This document shows positions 45,235 to 53,963 of a DNA stretch of 64,000 nucleotides, piece by piece. Source of the DNA: Phenylobacterium kunshanense (GTDB lineage Bacteria; Pseudomonadota; Alphaproteobacteria; Caulobacterales; Caulobacteraceae); contig NZ_QFYS01000001.1 in assembly GCF_003254525.1 (NCBI RefSeq), positions 763,027 through 827,026 on the forward strand, given 5' to 3'. The notes under the pieces are model-generated. The model did not search any database. It saw only the letters and a list, made by a program, of their open reading frames with translations, and was not told the origin of the DNA. A program made the translations under genes and the position numbers. The first letter of the stretch is position 1; the number at the start of each line of letters is the position of its first letter.

Positions 45235-46431
45235 TTATCGCAGGGCTTGCGCAGTGTCCTCTGGACGTCCGTCGCCTGCCGGCGCGGGTACGCCGAGCAG
45301 CCTGCCCAACAAGGGATGGACGCTCACATTGTCGAAGGTCGGCAGGACCACGCCGGCCCGGATGCCGGGACCGTGCGCGATGAAGATGGCCTCCATCTCG
45401 GGGCTGTAGGGGTCGAAGCCGTGGGCCCCGCCCTCGACCTTGTCTTCAGGCCGCCTGGTGATGCTCCAGCCCGTCTCCGGCAGGCAGAAGATCGGCGCGA
45501 CCCGCGGGTTGCGGCCATAGTGGAAACGCGCGGGGATCTCGGACCTGCGCCAGCACGCCATGTGGGCGTGCGGCCGAAGCAGGGCCTGCTCCGCCTCGAT
45601 CTCGCGTCCCTTGGCGGGGTAGAAGCTGAGGAACGCACCCACAGACAGCGCCCGGCCGAGGTCAGGCGTCACCAGATCGCCGACGACGATCCGGCGATCG
45701 GGCGCGACCTCCGCCATGCCATGGTCCGCCACGACGACGAGGTTCGCGGGCAGCTTCCGCGCGCGGAGCCCCTCCAGCAACCGTCCGATGGCCGAGTCCA
45801 CGTCTCCGATCGCGGCGTTCACCTCGGCCGACTGGGGGCCATGGTGGTGCCCCGCCGTGTCGACGCTGTCGAAATACAGGGTCAGGAACGCCGGCCGCTG
45901 CGCCGCTGGCAGATCAAGGAGCGCCAGCAGCAGGTCGACCCGGTCGGCGTGGGGCCTCGTCATGTCGAATGCACGCCAGTGCGTCGGCCGTACGCCTCGC
46001 ACGGCCGCTTCCGAGCCCGGCCAGAAGATGGGCGCGGTCGGCAGGCCGGCCCTTTCCGCGGTGACCCAGATCGGCTCCCCCTGGTCCCACCAGCGACGGT
46101 CGCGCACCGCGTCCCGGTTCGCCATCCGGAACGTAACCCCCGGAATCTCCGGATCCTCGAAGGTGTTCTCGACGATGCCATGGCGATCGGGCCTGAGGCC
46201 CGTGACCAGCGTGTAGTGGTTGGGGAAGGTCTTGGACGGGAACGAGGGACGCATGGCCCCGCGGGCCCCGTCGGCCGCGAGCCGGGACAGGACCGGCGTC
46301 ACGCCGCGATCGAGGTAGTCGCTCCGGAAACCGTCGATCGAGATCAGGATGACGGGAGGCCGTTGCCCCGCCGAGGCGGGCGCGCAGAAGCCGGCCCAAA
46401 GGAGCAGGAGTGCGAGGAGAATCCGGACCAT
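45235..46431 (-). CDS. Exported nucleotide pyrophosphatase/phosphodiesterase (alkaline phosphatase superfamily)
   Basis: A 398-residue protein with a signal peptide (RILLALLLLWAGFCAPASAG), so periplasmic. It matches the NPP family: first metal site ILISIDGFRSDYL, nucleophile Thr in SFPSKTFPNHYTLVTGL, HGIVEN, further ligands in FDSVDTAGHHHGP, VVADHGMAE and AHGFDP. These enzymes cut phosphodiester or pyrophosphate bonds in nucleotides or lipid head groups. It starts just after the terminator region of the ribosomal cluster and ends 66 bases before the VOC operon. Confidence 0.92.
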   Translation of the reverse strand: MVRILLALLLLWAGFCAPASAGQRPPVILISIDGFRSDYLDRGVTPVLSRLAADGARGAMRPSFPSKTFPNHYTLVTGLRPDRHGIVENTFEDPEIPGVTFRMANRDAVRDRRWWDQGEPIWVTAERAGLPTAPIFWPGSEAAVRGVRPTHWRAFDMTRPHADRVDLLLALLDLPAAQRPAFLTLYFDSVDTAGHHHGPQSAEVNAAIGDVDSAIGRLLEGLRARKLPANLVVVADHGMAEVAPDRRIVVGDLVTPDLGRALSVGAFLSFYPAKGREIEAEQALLRPHAHMACWRRSEIPARFHYGRNPRVAPIFCLPETGWSITRRPEDKVEGGAHGFDPYSPEMEAIFIAHGPGIRAGVVLPTFDNVSVHPLLGRLLGVPAPAGDGRPEDTAQALR

Positions 46432-46473
46432 TGCCCTTCCCTAGGGGGTGATCGCGACACCCGCACAACGAAA

Positions 46474-46500
46474 AGCCCCGGAAGCGGTGCTTCCGGGGCT
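46474..46500 (-). terminator. Rho-independent terminator of the alpha ribosomal operon
   Basis: A perfect 12-base-pair stem (AGCCCCGGAAGC with GCTTCCGGGGCT, three-base loop) followed by TTTT in the minus direction. It lies 25 bases past the rplQ stop. Confidence 0.93.
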
Positions 46501-46525
46501 GATCGGGTCGCTTGGGCGACGAGGC

Positions 46526-46945
46526 TTACTCGTCGCCGCCGAAGCCGACGTCGGCCGTCGGACCGGAGTCCTTGCCCTTTTCGGACGGATCGCGGTCGAC
46601 GAACTCGATCACCGCCATCGGGGCGTTGTCGCCATAGCGATAGCCGGCCTTGAGAACGCGGATGTAGCCGCCGTTGCGGTCCTTGTAGCGCGGGCCGAGC
46701 ACAGCGAAGAGCTTCCCGACCTGCTCCACGTCGCGCACCTGGCTGATCGCCTGGCGACGCGCATGCAGGTCGCCGCGCTTGGCGAGGGTGATCAGCTTTT
46801 CCACGACCGGGCGAAGTTCCTTCGCCTTCGGCAGGGTCGTCACGATCTGCTCGTGCTTGATCAGGCTGGCCGACATGTTGGCGAACATGGCGGTGCGGTG
46901 GGCGGTCGTACGACCCAGTTTACGGTGGGCTTTGCCGTGACGCAT
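46526..46945 (-). CDS. rplQ: 50S ribosomal protein L17
   Basis: A 139-residue L17, near the peptide exit tunnel. The conserved start is [20 protein letters not shown], with [20 protein letters not shown] in the middle. The C-terminus has a short acidic extension ([20 protein letters not shown]) beyond the E. coli length. It is the last gene of the rpsM-rpsK-rpoA-rplQ unit, 184 bases after rpoA. Transcription stops at the strong hairpin at 46474-46500. Confidence 0.97.
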   Translation of the reverse strand: MRHGKAHRKLGRTTAHRTAMFANMSASLIKHEQIVTTLPKAKELRPVVEKLITLAKRGDLHARRQAISQVRDVEQVGKLFAVLGPRYKDRNGGYIRVLKAGYRYGDNAPMAVIEFVDRDPSEKGKDSGPTADVGFGGDE

Positions 46946-47087
46946 CTCGATATCTCCTGGGCTCTCTCGCCCGCCGGACGCTCCCGGTGTTGGGGAACAC
47001 GTCCTTGCCTAACCAAGTCCCAGCCTGCTCCCGCCTGGGTCAACACGAAGCGCCGGAGCCCTCCACCGCTGTTGCGGCTTCATCGGG

Positions 47088-47111
47088 CCCGGACCGCCGA
47101 AACGGTCCCGG
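47088..47111. other. Hairpin in the rpoA-rplQ gap
   Basis: CCCGGACCG can pair with CGGTCCCGG (eight of nine pairs) over a six-base loop. It sits about 20 bases after the rpoA stop. Without a T-run it is more likely an RNA-processing or stability element than a terminator. Confidence 0.35.
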
Positions 47112-47129
47112 AGTCGGCGCGGAGGCTTG

Positions 47130-48146
47130 TTACATCTGGTCTTCGAACTTCTTCGCGAGCTCTTCGATGTTCTCCGGCGGCCAGTTCGGCACGTCCATGC
47201 CGAGGTGGAGGCCCATCCCGGCGAGAACTTCCTTGATCTCGTTCAGCGACTTGCGGCCGAAGTTCGGAGTGCGGAGCATTTCCGCCTCGGTCTTCTGGAT
47301 CAGGTCGCCGATGTAGACGATGTTGTCGTTCTTCAGGCAGTTGGCCGAACGGACGGAGAGCTCGAGCTCGTCCACCTTCTTCAGCAGCGCCGGGTTGAAC
47401 GGCAGTTCCGGCTTGGCCTCGCCCTCGACCTTCTTCTTCGGCTCTTCGAAGGTGATGAAGATCTGCAGCTGGTCCTGGAGGATGCGGGCGGCGTAGGCCA
47501 CGGCGTCCACCGGGGTGACCGCCCCGTTGGTCTCCACTTCCATGATCAGCTTGTCGTAGTCGAGGCTCTGGCCCTGGCGGGTGGGCTCGACGCGATAGGC
47601 GACGCGCTTGACCGGGGAATAGAGGGCGTCGACGGCGATCAGGCCGATCGGCGCGTCCTCGGGCCGGTTCATCTCGGCCGGCACATAGCCCTTGCCGGTG
47701 TTGACCGTGAACTCCATGCGCACGTTGGCGCCGTCGTCCAGCGTGCAGAGCACGTGGTCGGGGTTCAGGATCTCGATGTCCGACGGCGCTTCGATCTGGC
47801 CGGCGGTCACCGCGCCAGGACCGGTGGCGCGCAGGGTCATGCGCTTCGGCCCCTCGGCGTGCATGCGCAGGGCCAGCTGCTTGATGTTGAGGACGATGTC
47901 CACGACGTCTTCCCGCACGCCTTCCAGCGACGAGAATTCGTGAACCACACCGTCGATCTGCACCGCGGTCACCGCCGCGCCTTGCAGGGAGGAGAGAAGT
48001 ACGCGGCGCAGGCTGTTGCCCAGCGTCACGCCGAACCCGCGCTCGAGGGGCTCGGCCACCAGACGCGCCTTGCGGCTGGCGTCGGCGCCGGTCTCGATTT
48101 GCGGCTTCTCGGGACGGATAAGCTCGTTCCAGTTTCTTTCGATCAC
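47130..48146 (-). CDS. rpoA: DNA-directed RNA polymerase subunit alpha
   Basis: A 338-residue alpha subunit. The N-terminal domain dimerises and holds beta and beta-prime ([40 protein letters not shown]). A flexible linker (about 240-255) leads to the C-terminal domain, which binds UP elements and activators. The DNA-contact Arg is in [20 protein letters not shown] and the domain ends in [20 protein letters not shown]. It lies 70 bases after rpsK and 184 before rplQ. Confidence 0.98.
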   Translation of the reverse strand: MIERNWNELIRPEKPQIETGADASRKARLVAEPLERGFGVTLGNSLRRVLLSSLQGAAVTAVQIDGVVHEFSSLEGVREDVVDIVLNIKQLALRMHAEGPKRMTLRATGPGAVTAGQIEAPSDIEILNPDHVLCTLDDGANVRMEFTVNTGKGYVPAEMNRPEDAPIGLIAVDALYSPVKRVAYRVEPTRQGQSLDYDKLIMEVETNGAVTPVDAVAYAARILQDQLQIFITFEEPKKKVEGEAKPELPFNPALLKKVDELELSVRSANCLKNDNIVYIGDLIQKTEAEMLRTPNFGRKSLNEIKEVLAGMGLHLGMDVPNWPPENIEELAKKFEDQM

Positions 48147-48216
48147 GGTGTCCCTCGAAAACGCAGGATCGCCGGCCGCAAACGCGGACCGGCGTCAGGG
48201 ATATTCAGTCGTTCGA

Positions 48217-48606
48217 CTAGACGCGCCGGCGCTTCGGCGGGCGGCAGCCGTTATGCGGAATGGGGGTCACGTCCCGGATGGTGGTGATCGTCATACCCAC
48301 CGCCTGCAGGGCGCGCAGAGCCGATTCACGACCCGAGCCGGGGCCCGAGACGTTCACTTCCAGCGTGCGCACGCCATGTTCGGCGGCCTTACGGCCGGCG
48401 TCCTCGGCCGCCATCTGAGCGGCGTAGGGCGTCGACTTACGCGAACCCTTGAAGCCCATCAGGCCGGCGCTGGACCAGGAGATCGCATTCCCCTGGGCGT
48501 CGGTGATGGTGATCATGGTGTTGTTGAACGAGGCGTTCACGTGGGCCACGCCCGAGGTGATGTTCTTGCGCTCGCGCCGCTTAACGCGCGCCGGTTCCTT
48601 GGCCAT
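48217..48606 (-). CDS. rpsK: 30S ribosomal protein S11
   Basis: A 129-residue S11, part of the 30S platform near the mRNA exit. It has [40 protein letters not shown] and the end [13 protein letters not shown]. It follows rpsM by 12 bases. Confidence 0.98.
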   Translation of the reverse strand: MAKEPARVKRRERKNITSGVAHVNASFNNTMITITDAQGNAISWSSAGLMGFKGSRKSTPYAAQMAAEDAGRKAAEHGVRTLEVNVSGPGSGRESALRALQAVGMTITTIRDVTPIPHNGCRPPKRRRV

Positions 48607-48618
48607 CGACTAGCTCTC

Positions 48619-48987
48619 TTACTTCTTCTTGCCGGCGATCGGCTTGGCCGGGCCCTTGCGGGTACGGGCATTGGTATGGGTGCGCTGACCGCGGACCGGC
48701 AGACCCTTGCGGTGACGCAGGCCGCGATAGCAGGCCAGGTCCATGAGGCGCTTGATGTTGACCGCCGTCTCGCGACGCAGGTCGCCTTCGACGAGGTAGT
48801 CGCGGTCGATCGTCTCGCGGATCTGCAGGACTTCCTGGTCAGTCAGCTGATTGACGCGACGGGCATCCTCGATGCCGACCTTCGCGACGATCTCGCGGGC
48901 CTTAGCCTCGCCGATGCCATGGATGTACTGCAGCGCGATGATGACGCGCTTGTTCGTGGGAATGTTGACGCCAGCGATACGGGCCAC
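48619..48987 (-). CDS. rpsM: 30S ribosomal protein S13
   Basis: A 122-residue S13 in the 30S head, forming bridges to the large subunit. It has [20 protein letters not shown], the [20 protein letters not shown] motif, and the basic tail [11 protein letters not shown]. Here it is the first gene of its transcript: the usual upstream neighbour adk is 2.1 kb away, behind two genes on the other strand. A near-consensus promoter lies about 110-137 bases upstream. Confidence 0.98.
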   Translation of the reverse strand: MARIAGVNIPTNKRVIIALQYIHGIGEAKAREIVAKVGIEDARRVNQLTDQEVLQIRETIDRDYLVEGDLRRETAVNIKRLMDLACYRGLRHRKGLPVRGQRTHTNARTRKGPAKPIAGKKK

Positions 48988-49331
48988 GTGAGGTAATCTC
49001 CTGGATCACGCAAAAGAAGCGCCGACGGCGCCCCGGCCCCTATCGCCCACAGGCATAGGCCGGCGCGTCCTTCGCGCTCTTTCGCGGAAGCGCTTCGTTA
49101 TATGGATCGGGGCGCCTCCGTCAATGGCCGAAACGCCCATTTGTGAACGAAATGCTTCGCGGACAAGGGGAACCCACCCATCCGCGCTATCTCGCCCGCG
49201 CCGGTTCCGAAGGAACGACAGGGCGAGCAAAGCATGAGAGGCCAGGGCGTGCAATCGAATGGCCCGGCCCCCTGCCCCGGCGCGACGCCATGGCGCAGGA
49301 TTGGTCGCCCAGCCAAGGAGTGAGTCGCCCG
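48988..49331. other. Divergent intergenic region between rpsM and the SDR gene
   Basis: About 344 bases without a convincing gene. It holds the rpsM promoter at 49097-49124. For the plus-strand SDR gene only AAGGAG at 49314-49319 stands out, a distant ribosome-binding site. The in-frame codons between 49143 and 49331 show no domain similarity, so I treat them as non-coding. Confidence 0.5.
49097..49124 (-). promoter_or_regulatory. Sigma-70-type promoter driving rpsM-rpsK-rpoA-rplQ
   Basis: On the minus strand TTGACG (49124-49119) and TATAAC (49102-49097) are separated by 16 bases. Start of transcription would be near 49090, giving a leader of about 100 bases before rpsM. It is among the best-matching promoters in the window. 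Confidence 0.75.
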
Positions 49332-50621
49332 ATGCGGGTATTGCTGACGGGAGCAACCGGATTCATCGGCTCCGCCATCCTTACGCGGCTCCAACGTCAG
49401 GGCCACGAGGTTATCGGCGTGACTCGACGCCGAGGGGCGGCCACCGAGCGCCTCCGCCCTCATGGCTGGATCGAACTCGATCTGGGGCGGACCACGACCG
49501 CGGCCGCGTGGCGAGGGCGTCTGACCGGAGTGGACGCGGTAGTCAATTGCGCCGGGGTTCTCCAGGACGGCGGAGGTGACACCACGCTTGGCGTGCACCG
49601 GGATGGGCCAGCCGCACTCTTCGAGGCCTGCCAGGAAGCCGGGGTGCGAAAGGTCATCCAGATCTCCGCCATCGGTGCGGATCTGGACGCCCCCACCGAA
49701 TTTCAGAGGACCAAAGCGTTGGGCGACGCCGAGCTCAAGCGGCGGGCCCTCGAATGGATCATCCTGCGCCCTGCGATCGTCCTCGGCCCGGCGGCCTACG
49801 GCGGCAGCGCCTTGATTCGGAGCCTCGCGTCCCTGCCCTTCCTTCCTCGCATCCACGGGACAGGAACGCTCCAATTCGTTCAGGTGGACGATGTGGCCGA
49901 AACGGTCGCCCGGCTGCTTGAAGCAGGCGCCTGGTCACAGACCACCTTAGACTTGGCCGCCCCCGAAACCTTCACCTTCGACGAGGTCGTCGCCCTCTAT
50001 CGCAGATGGCTCGGTCATGCGCCGACGCGCAGGATCGGGGGCGGCCGGCTGCTGCCATTCGTCTTCAGGCTTGGAGATATCGCTGGCCTTCTCGGTTGGC
50101 GTCCACCGGTTCGGACAACGGCGCGTCGTGAACTGGAGCGGGGCGTCTCTGGCGACGGGACGGCCTGGATGACGGCGACAGGCGTCAAGCCGCAGTCGCT
50201 TGAGTACGCCCTCGCATCCCGGCCTGCATCGGTGCAGGAACGCTGGTTCGCCACCCTCTACCTTCTCAAGCCCCTGCTGATCGGCGGGCTCTCGCTGTTC
50301 TGGATCGTCACCGCGCTCATTGCGGCCGGGCCAGCCTTTCGCCCGGCGCAACAGCTCATGGCCGACGCCGGCGCCCATGTCCTGGCGGTTCCAGCCACTT
50401 GGCTGGGAATCGCGGCGGACTTAGCCGTCGGGATCGGCCTCGCGTTCCGCCGCAGCGCCCGCGCCGCGCTGTGGGCGGGGATCATGGTGTCCTTCGCCTA
50501 CTTACTGGGCGGAACACTACTGTCCCCCGGTCTCTGGGTCGATCCGCTCGGCCCCCTGACGAAAATCCTGCCCGTCGTGCTGCTGCACCTCGCTTGCCTC
50601 GCGATCCTGGACGACCGATGA
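49332..50621 (+). CDS. NAD(P)-binding SDR fused to a DoxX-like membrane domain
   Basis: A 429-residue protein. Residues 1-270 are an extended/atypical SDR with the nucleotide motif RVLLTGATGFIGSAIL, then DAVVNCAGVL and VIQISAIGAD, of the NDUFA9-like type. The region ~300-429 has four hydrophobic segments (LLIGGLSLFWIVTALIAAG, VLAVPATWLGIAADLAVGIG, ALWAGIMVSFAYLLGG and ILPVVLLHLACLAIL) that look like DoxX. It may be a membrane-bound oxidoreductase of unknown substrate. The start at ATG 49332 places the Rossmann motif at the N-terminus. Several TTA and CTA Leu codons are unlike the surrounding ribosomal genes. Its stop overlaps the DUF2269 start (ATGA). Confidence 0.8.
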   Translation: MRVLLTGATGFIGSAILTRLQRQGHEVIGVTRRRGAATERLRPHGWIELDLGRTTTAAAWRGRLTGVDAVVNCAGVLQDGGGDTTLGVHRDGPAALFEACQEAGVRKVIQISAIGADLDAPTEFQRTKALGDAELKRRALEWIILRPAIVLGPAAYGGSALIRSLASLPFLPRIHGTGTLQFVQVDDVAETVARLLEAGAWSQTTLDLAAPETFTFDEVVALYRRWLGHAPTRRIGGGRLLPFVFRLGDIAGLLGWRPPVRTTARRELERGVSGDGTAWMTATGVKPQSLEYALASRPASVQERWFATLYLLKPLLIGGLSLFWIVTALIAAGPAFRPAQQLMADAGAHVLAVPATWLGIAADLAVGIGLAFRRSARAALWAGIMVSFAYLLGGTLLSPGLWVDPLGPLTKILPVVLLHLACLAILDDR

Positions 50622-51097
50622 GCGATTTCATCATCTTCAAGCTGGCGCATGTGATCGGCGCGGCCGTGCTGATGGGCACTGGCGCCGGCATCGCCTTCTT
50701 CATGTTGATGGCCCATCGGACGGGCGATCCGCGCACTGTCGCGGCAGTCAGCCGCATCGTGGTGATCGCGGACTACGTCTTCACGGCCTCCGCCGTGGTC
50801 GCCCAGCCCCTGACCGGCCTTCTACTCGCTAACGCGGCCGGCTATCCACTCACGTCCGGCTGGATCGTGCTGTCCATCGCATTATACGCCTGGACCGGCG
50901 CATGGTGGTTGCCCGTTGTCTGGATGCAGCAGCGAATGCGCAGGCTCGCGCACGCGGCAGCCGAGGCAGGCGAGCCCCTGCCCACCGCCTATCACCGTCT
51001 CTTCCGGCTGTGGTTCGCTTTCGGCTTCCCGGCGTTCGCGGCGGTCGTGGCGATCTTCTGGCTGATGATCGCCCGACCTGAGATCGCGTTCTTCTAG
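50618..51097 (+). CDS. DUF2269 membrane protein
   Basis: A 159-residue integral membrane protein with about four helices (FKLAHVIGAAVLMGTGAGIA, ADYVFTASAVVAQPLTGLLL, WIVLSIALYAWTGAWWLP, FGFPAFAAVVAIFWLMI). It carries a His in the first helix and the DUF2269 pattern MLMAHRTGDPRTVAAVSRIV. The function is unknown. It is translationally coupled to the SDR-DoxX gene, so the two likely work together in the membrane. Its end overlaps the convergent adk stop by four bases, both stops lying in CTAG. Confidence 0.85.
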   Translation: MSDFIIFKLAHVIGAAVLMGTGAGIAFFMLMAHRTGDPRTVAAVSRIVVIADYVFTASAVVAQPLTGLLLANAAGYPLTSGWIVLSIALYAWTGAWWLPVVWMQQRMRRLAHAAAEAGEPLPTAYHRLFRLWFAFGFPAFAAVVAIFWLMIARPEIAFF

Positions 51098-51663
51098 GCC
51101 TTGGCCTTCAGCGCCGCGTCGATCGCCGCCGCGACGTCCTCGATGGAACCCATGCCGTCGACTTCGACCAGCTTGCCCTGCCCCTGGTAGTACGGCAGCA
51201 GCGGCGCGGTCTGGGCGTTGTAGGCGTCGAGACGAACGGCGAAGCTTTCCGGATTGTCGTCGGCCCGGCCGCTCTCGGCGAACCGGCCGGCGATGCGCTG
51301 CTTCAGCGCCGCATCATCGACCTTCAGCCGGATGACCAGATCGATCTGGCGGCCGCGGCCCTTCAGCATCTCGTCGAGCGCCTCGGCCTGGGCCAGGGTG
51401 CGCGGGAAGCCGTCGAAGATCGCGCCACCGGCGGCCTCGGCCTCGGGCAGGCGGTTCTCGATCAACTCGATGACGATCCCGTCCGAGACCAGCTCGCCGC
51501 GCTGCATGATGCCGGAGACGCGCTGGCCCAGCTCGGAGCCGGAGGCGATCGCCGCCCGCAGCATGTCGCCCGTGGAGAGCTGCACCATGTTGCGCTCGTC
51601 GACCAGGCGCTTGGCCTGGGTGCCCTTGCCCGCCGCCGGCGGTCCGAAAAGGATCAGGTTCAT
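51094..51663 (-). CDS. adk: Adenylate kinase
   Basis: A 189-residue adenylate kinase that interconverts ATP, AMP and ADP. The P-loop is FGPPAAGKGTQAKRL; AMP binding shows [15 protein letters not shown] and IFDGFPRTLAQAEAL. The LID is the short form (AGRFAESGRADDNPE) without a zinc-binding insert. It follows secY by 71 bases, the usual order. Normally rpsM would come next; here the neighbouring genes read in the opposite direction. Confidence 0.97.
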   Translation of the reverse strand: MNLILFGPPAAGKGTQAKRLVDERNMVQLSTGDMLRAAIASGSELGQRVSGIMQRGELVSDGIVIELIENRLPEAEAAGGAIFDGFPRTLAQAEALDEMLKGRGRQIDLVIRLKVDDAALKQRIAGRFAESGRADDNPESFAVRLDAYNAQTAPLLPYYQGQGKLVEVDGMGSIEDVAAAIDAALKAKA

Positions 51664-51734
51664 AGGTCCGACTCTCCCCTCGCCCCGGCGCTCTGATGGC
51701 GCCGTCGCCCTACGTCAGCCAAGGGACCGGGGGC

Positions 51735-53081
51735 TCAGCGCCCGCGGCCCCGAAGCTTCGACTTCTTGATGAGGCCCTCGTACTGATGGGCCAGCAGGTG
51801 CGACTGGATCTGCGCCACGGTGTCCATCGTCACGCTGACGACGATCAGCAGCGAGGTGCCGCCCAGGTAGAACTGCGCGCCCGTCATGCTGATCAGCGCC
51901 TCGGGCAGGAGGCAGACGGCCGTGATGTAGGCCGCGCCGATCACCGTGAGGCGGGTGAGCACGAAGTCCAGGTACTCCGCGGTGCGCTTGCCCGGCCGGA
52001 TGCCAGGCAGGAAGCCGCCGTACTTGCGCAGGTTCTCCGCGGTGTCCTCGGGGTTGAAGACGACCGAGGTGTAGAAGAAGCAGAAGAACACGATCAGCAG
52101 GCCGTAGAGCACCATGAACAGGGGCTGGCCGTGCTGGAGCTGGCCCACCGCCACGGGCAGCCACTGCAGCCATTCCGGCAGGTCCGCGGTCGCGAAGGCC
52201 GCCATGGCCGTGGCCGGCAGCAGCAGGAGCGACGAGGCGAAGATCGGCGGGATCACGCCCGAGGTGTTGATCTTCAGCGGCAGGAACGAGGTGTCGCCGC
52301 CGAACATGCGGTTGCCCACCTGGCGCTTGGGATACTGCACCAGCAGCCGGCGTTGGGACCGTTCCATGAACACGATGGCGACGGTCACGCCCACGACGAG
52401 CACCGCGATCAGCAGCAGCGAGCCGGCGGCCATCGACCCCGTGCGCGTCAGCTCCAGCGCCTGGAAGATGTATTGCGGCAGCACCGCCACGATACCGGCG
52501 AAGATGATCAGCGAGATGCCGTTGCCGACGCCGCGGCTGGTGATCTGCTCGCCCAGCCACATCAGGAACATGGTGCCCCCGGTGAGGGTCACAACGGTCG
52601 AGATGATGAAGAACGGCCCGGGCGTCTCCACGAGGCCGGGGCTCTGCACCATGCCGGCGGCGATGAAGAACGACTGCACGATCGCCAGGGCGACGGTGAG
52701 ATAGCGGGTGTACTGGTTCAGGGTCTTGCGGCCCGCCTCCCCGCCTTCCTTCCGCAGCTTCTCCCACGGCGGATAGACCGTGCCGAGCAGCTGAACGATG
52801 ATCGAGGCCGAGATGTACGGCATCACGTTCAGGGCGAAGATGGCCATCCGCTCGACGGCGCCGCCCGAGAACATGTTGAACATGCCCAGGATGCCTTGCG
52901 CCTGGCCCTGGAAGGCCTGCTGGAAGGCGACCGGGTCGATGCCGGGGATCGGAATGAAGGTTCCCAGGCGATAGATGATCATCGCCCAGATGGTGAACCA
53001 GATACGCTTGTGGAGCTCCGTGGCCTTGCGGAAGGCGTCGAAGTTCAGATTCGCGGCGAGCTGTTCAGCGGCCGAAGCCAT
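51735..53081 (-). CDS. secY: Protein translocase subunit SecY
   Basis: A 448-residue, ten-helix core of the Sec translocon. It has RIWFTIWAMIIYRLGTFIPI near the first helix, the plug and lateral gate region, YPKRQVGNRMFGGDTSFLPL and the cytoplasmic loop RKYGGFLPGIRPGKRTAEYL that contacts SecA and the ribosome. It follows rplO by 83 bases. No rpmJ (L36) gene follows it, unlike in E. coli. Confidence 0.98.
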   Translation of the reverse strand: MASAAEQLAANLNFDAFRKATELHKRIWFTIWAMIIYRLGTFIPIPGIDPVAFQQAFQGQAQGILGMFNMFSGGAVERMAIFALNVMPYISASIIVQLLGTVYPPWEKLRKEGGEAGRKTLNQYTRYLTVALAIVQSFFIAAGMVQSPGLVETPGPFFIISTVVTLTGGTMFLMWLGEQITSRGVGNGISLIIFAGIVAVLPQYIFQALELTRTGSMAAGSLLLIAVLVVGVTVAIVFMERSQRRLLVQYPKRQVGNRMFGGDTSFLPLKINTSGVIPPIFASSLLLLPATAMAAFATADLPEWLQWLPVAVGQLQHGQPLFMVLYGLLIVFFCFFYTSVVFNPEDTAENLRKYGGFLPGIRPGKRTAEYLDFVLTRLTVIGAAYITAVCLLPEALISMTGAQFYLGGTSLLIVVSVTMDTVAQIQSHLLAHQYEGLIKKSKLRGRGR

Positions 53082-53164
53082 TCGGCAAATCCCCTGACTC
53101 GGTAGTCGTGCTCAAATAGGACGCGCCGGCCTCATTAGCGAGGCCGGCGTCGTCGCAAGAGCCT

Positions 53165-53650
53165 TTAGGCCTCGGCGGCCGCCGCTTCCGGCTTCGTGGT
53201 CGTCAGGGCGCCCCCGGCCTTTTCCACGGCCGCGCGGGCCGAGGCGGTGGCGGAATAGACGGTCAGCGTGAGCTTGCTCTTCAGCTCGCCCTCGCCCAGC
53301 AGCTTCACGCCATCCTTCACGCGACGGATCACGCCGGCCTTCAGCAGGGCGTCGGCATCGATCGCGGCCTTGGCGTCCAGCTTCCCGGCGGCGATCGCCT
53401 GCTCGATGCGCCACAGGTTCACTTCGGCGAAGTCCTTGCGGTTGCGCGAGTTGAAGCCGCGCTTCGGCATCCGCATGTGCAGCGGCATCTGGCCGCCTTC
53501 GAACCCGTGGACCGCCACGCCGCTGCGGGCCTTCTGACCCTTCACGCCGCGGCCGGCGGTCTTGCCCTTGCCCGAGCCCGGGCCGCGGCCAACCCGCATG
53601 CGGTCCTTGGTGGAGCCCTCACGCGGGGCCAGTTCGTTCAGCTTGGTCAT
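53165..53650 (-). CDS. rplO: 50S ribosomal protein L15
   Basis: A 161-residue L15 that helps fold 23S rRNA late in assembly. The conserved N-terminus is [20 protein letters not shown], followed by [20 protein letters not shown] and [15 protein letters not shown]. The C-terminus ends in a short Ala/Glu-rich tail. It is separated from rpmD by 132 bases, the widest gap inside this operon; that gap contains a weak hairpin (53712-53725) followed by five T in the reading direction. Confidence 0.97.
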   Translation of the reverse strand: MTKLNELAPREGSTKDRMRVGRGPGSGKGKTAGRGVKGQKARSGVAVHGFEGGQMPLHMRMPKRGFNSRNRKDFAEVNLWRIEQAIAAGKLDAKAAIDADALLKAGVIRRVKDGVKLLGEGELKSKLTLTVYSATASARAAVEKAGGALTTTKPEAAAAEA

Positions 53651-53782
53651 GACGCCTCTCCTTGGAGATCTGTCGCCGGGGATCGGCCCCGACTCGGCTT
53701 TGAAAAACGATGGCGCAGAAACGCCGATGGGCGAGGCTCGCGCCCCGCCCGCAACGCCGTGCCTATGGCACGAACGGAATGA

Positions 53783-53959
53783 CTATTCCACCACCTCGAT
53801 GAGGTGGGCGACCTTGGCCACCATGCCGCGAACGGCCGGGGTGTCCTCCAGGGTCGACACGCGGCCCACGCGGTTCAGGCCGAGGCCGATGAGCGTGGCG
53901 CGCTGGTCCTTGGTCCGGCGGATCGGGCTGCCGGTCTGACGAACGGTGATCTTGGCCAT
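53783..53959 (-). CDS. rpmD: 50S ribosomal protein L30
   Basis: A 58-residue L30 of the short bacterial type, [20 protein letters not shown] then [20 protein letters not shown]. The ATG at 53959 sits four bases after the rpsE stop; a longer frame upstream runs back into rpsE. Confidence 0.97.
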   Translation of the reverse strand: MAKITVRQTGSPIRRTKDQRATLIGLGLNRVGRVSTLEDTPAVRGMVAKVAHLIEVVE

Positions 53960-53963
53960 GTGC

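Noticed and set aside
49143..49331. N-terminal extension of the SDR-DoxX gene by 63 codons
   Set aside because: The extra residues have no domain similarity and overlap the rpsM promoter region. The Rossmann motif starts at the ATG at 49332.
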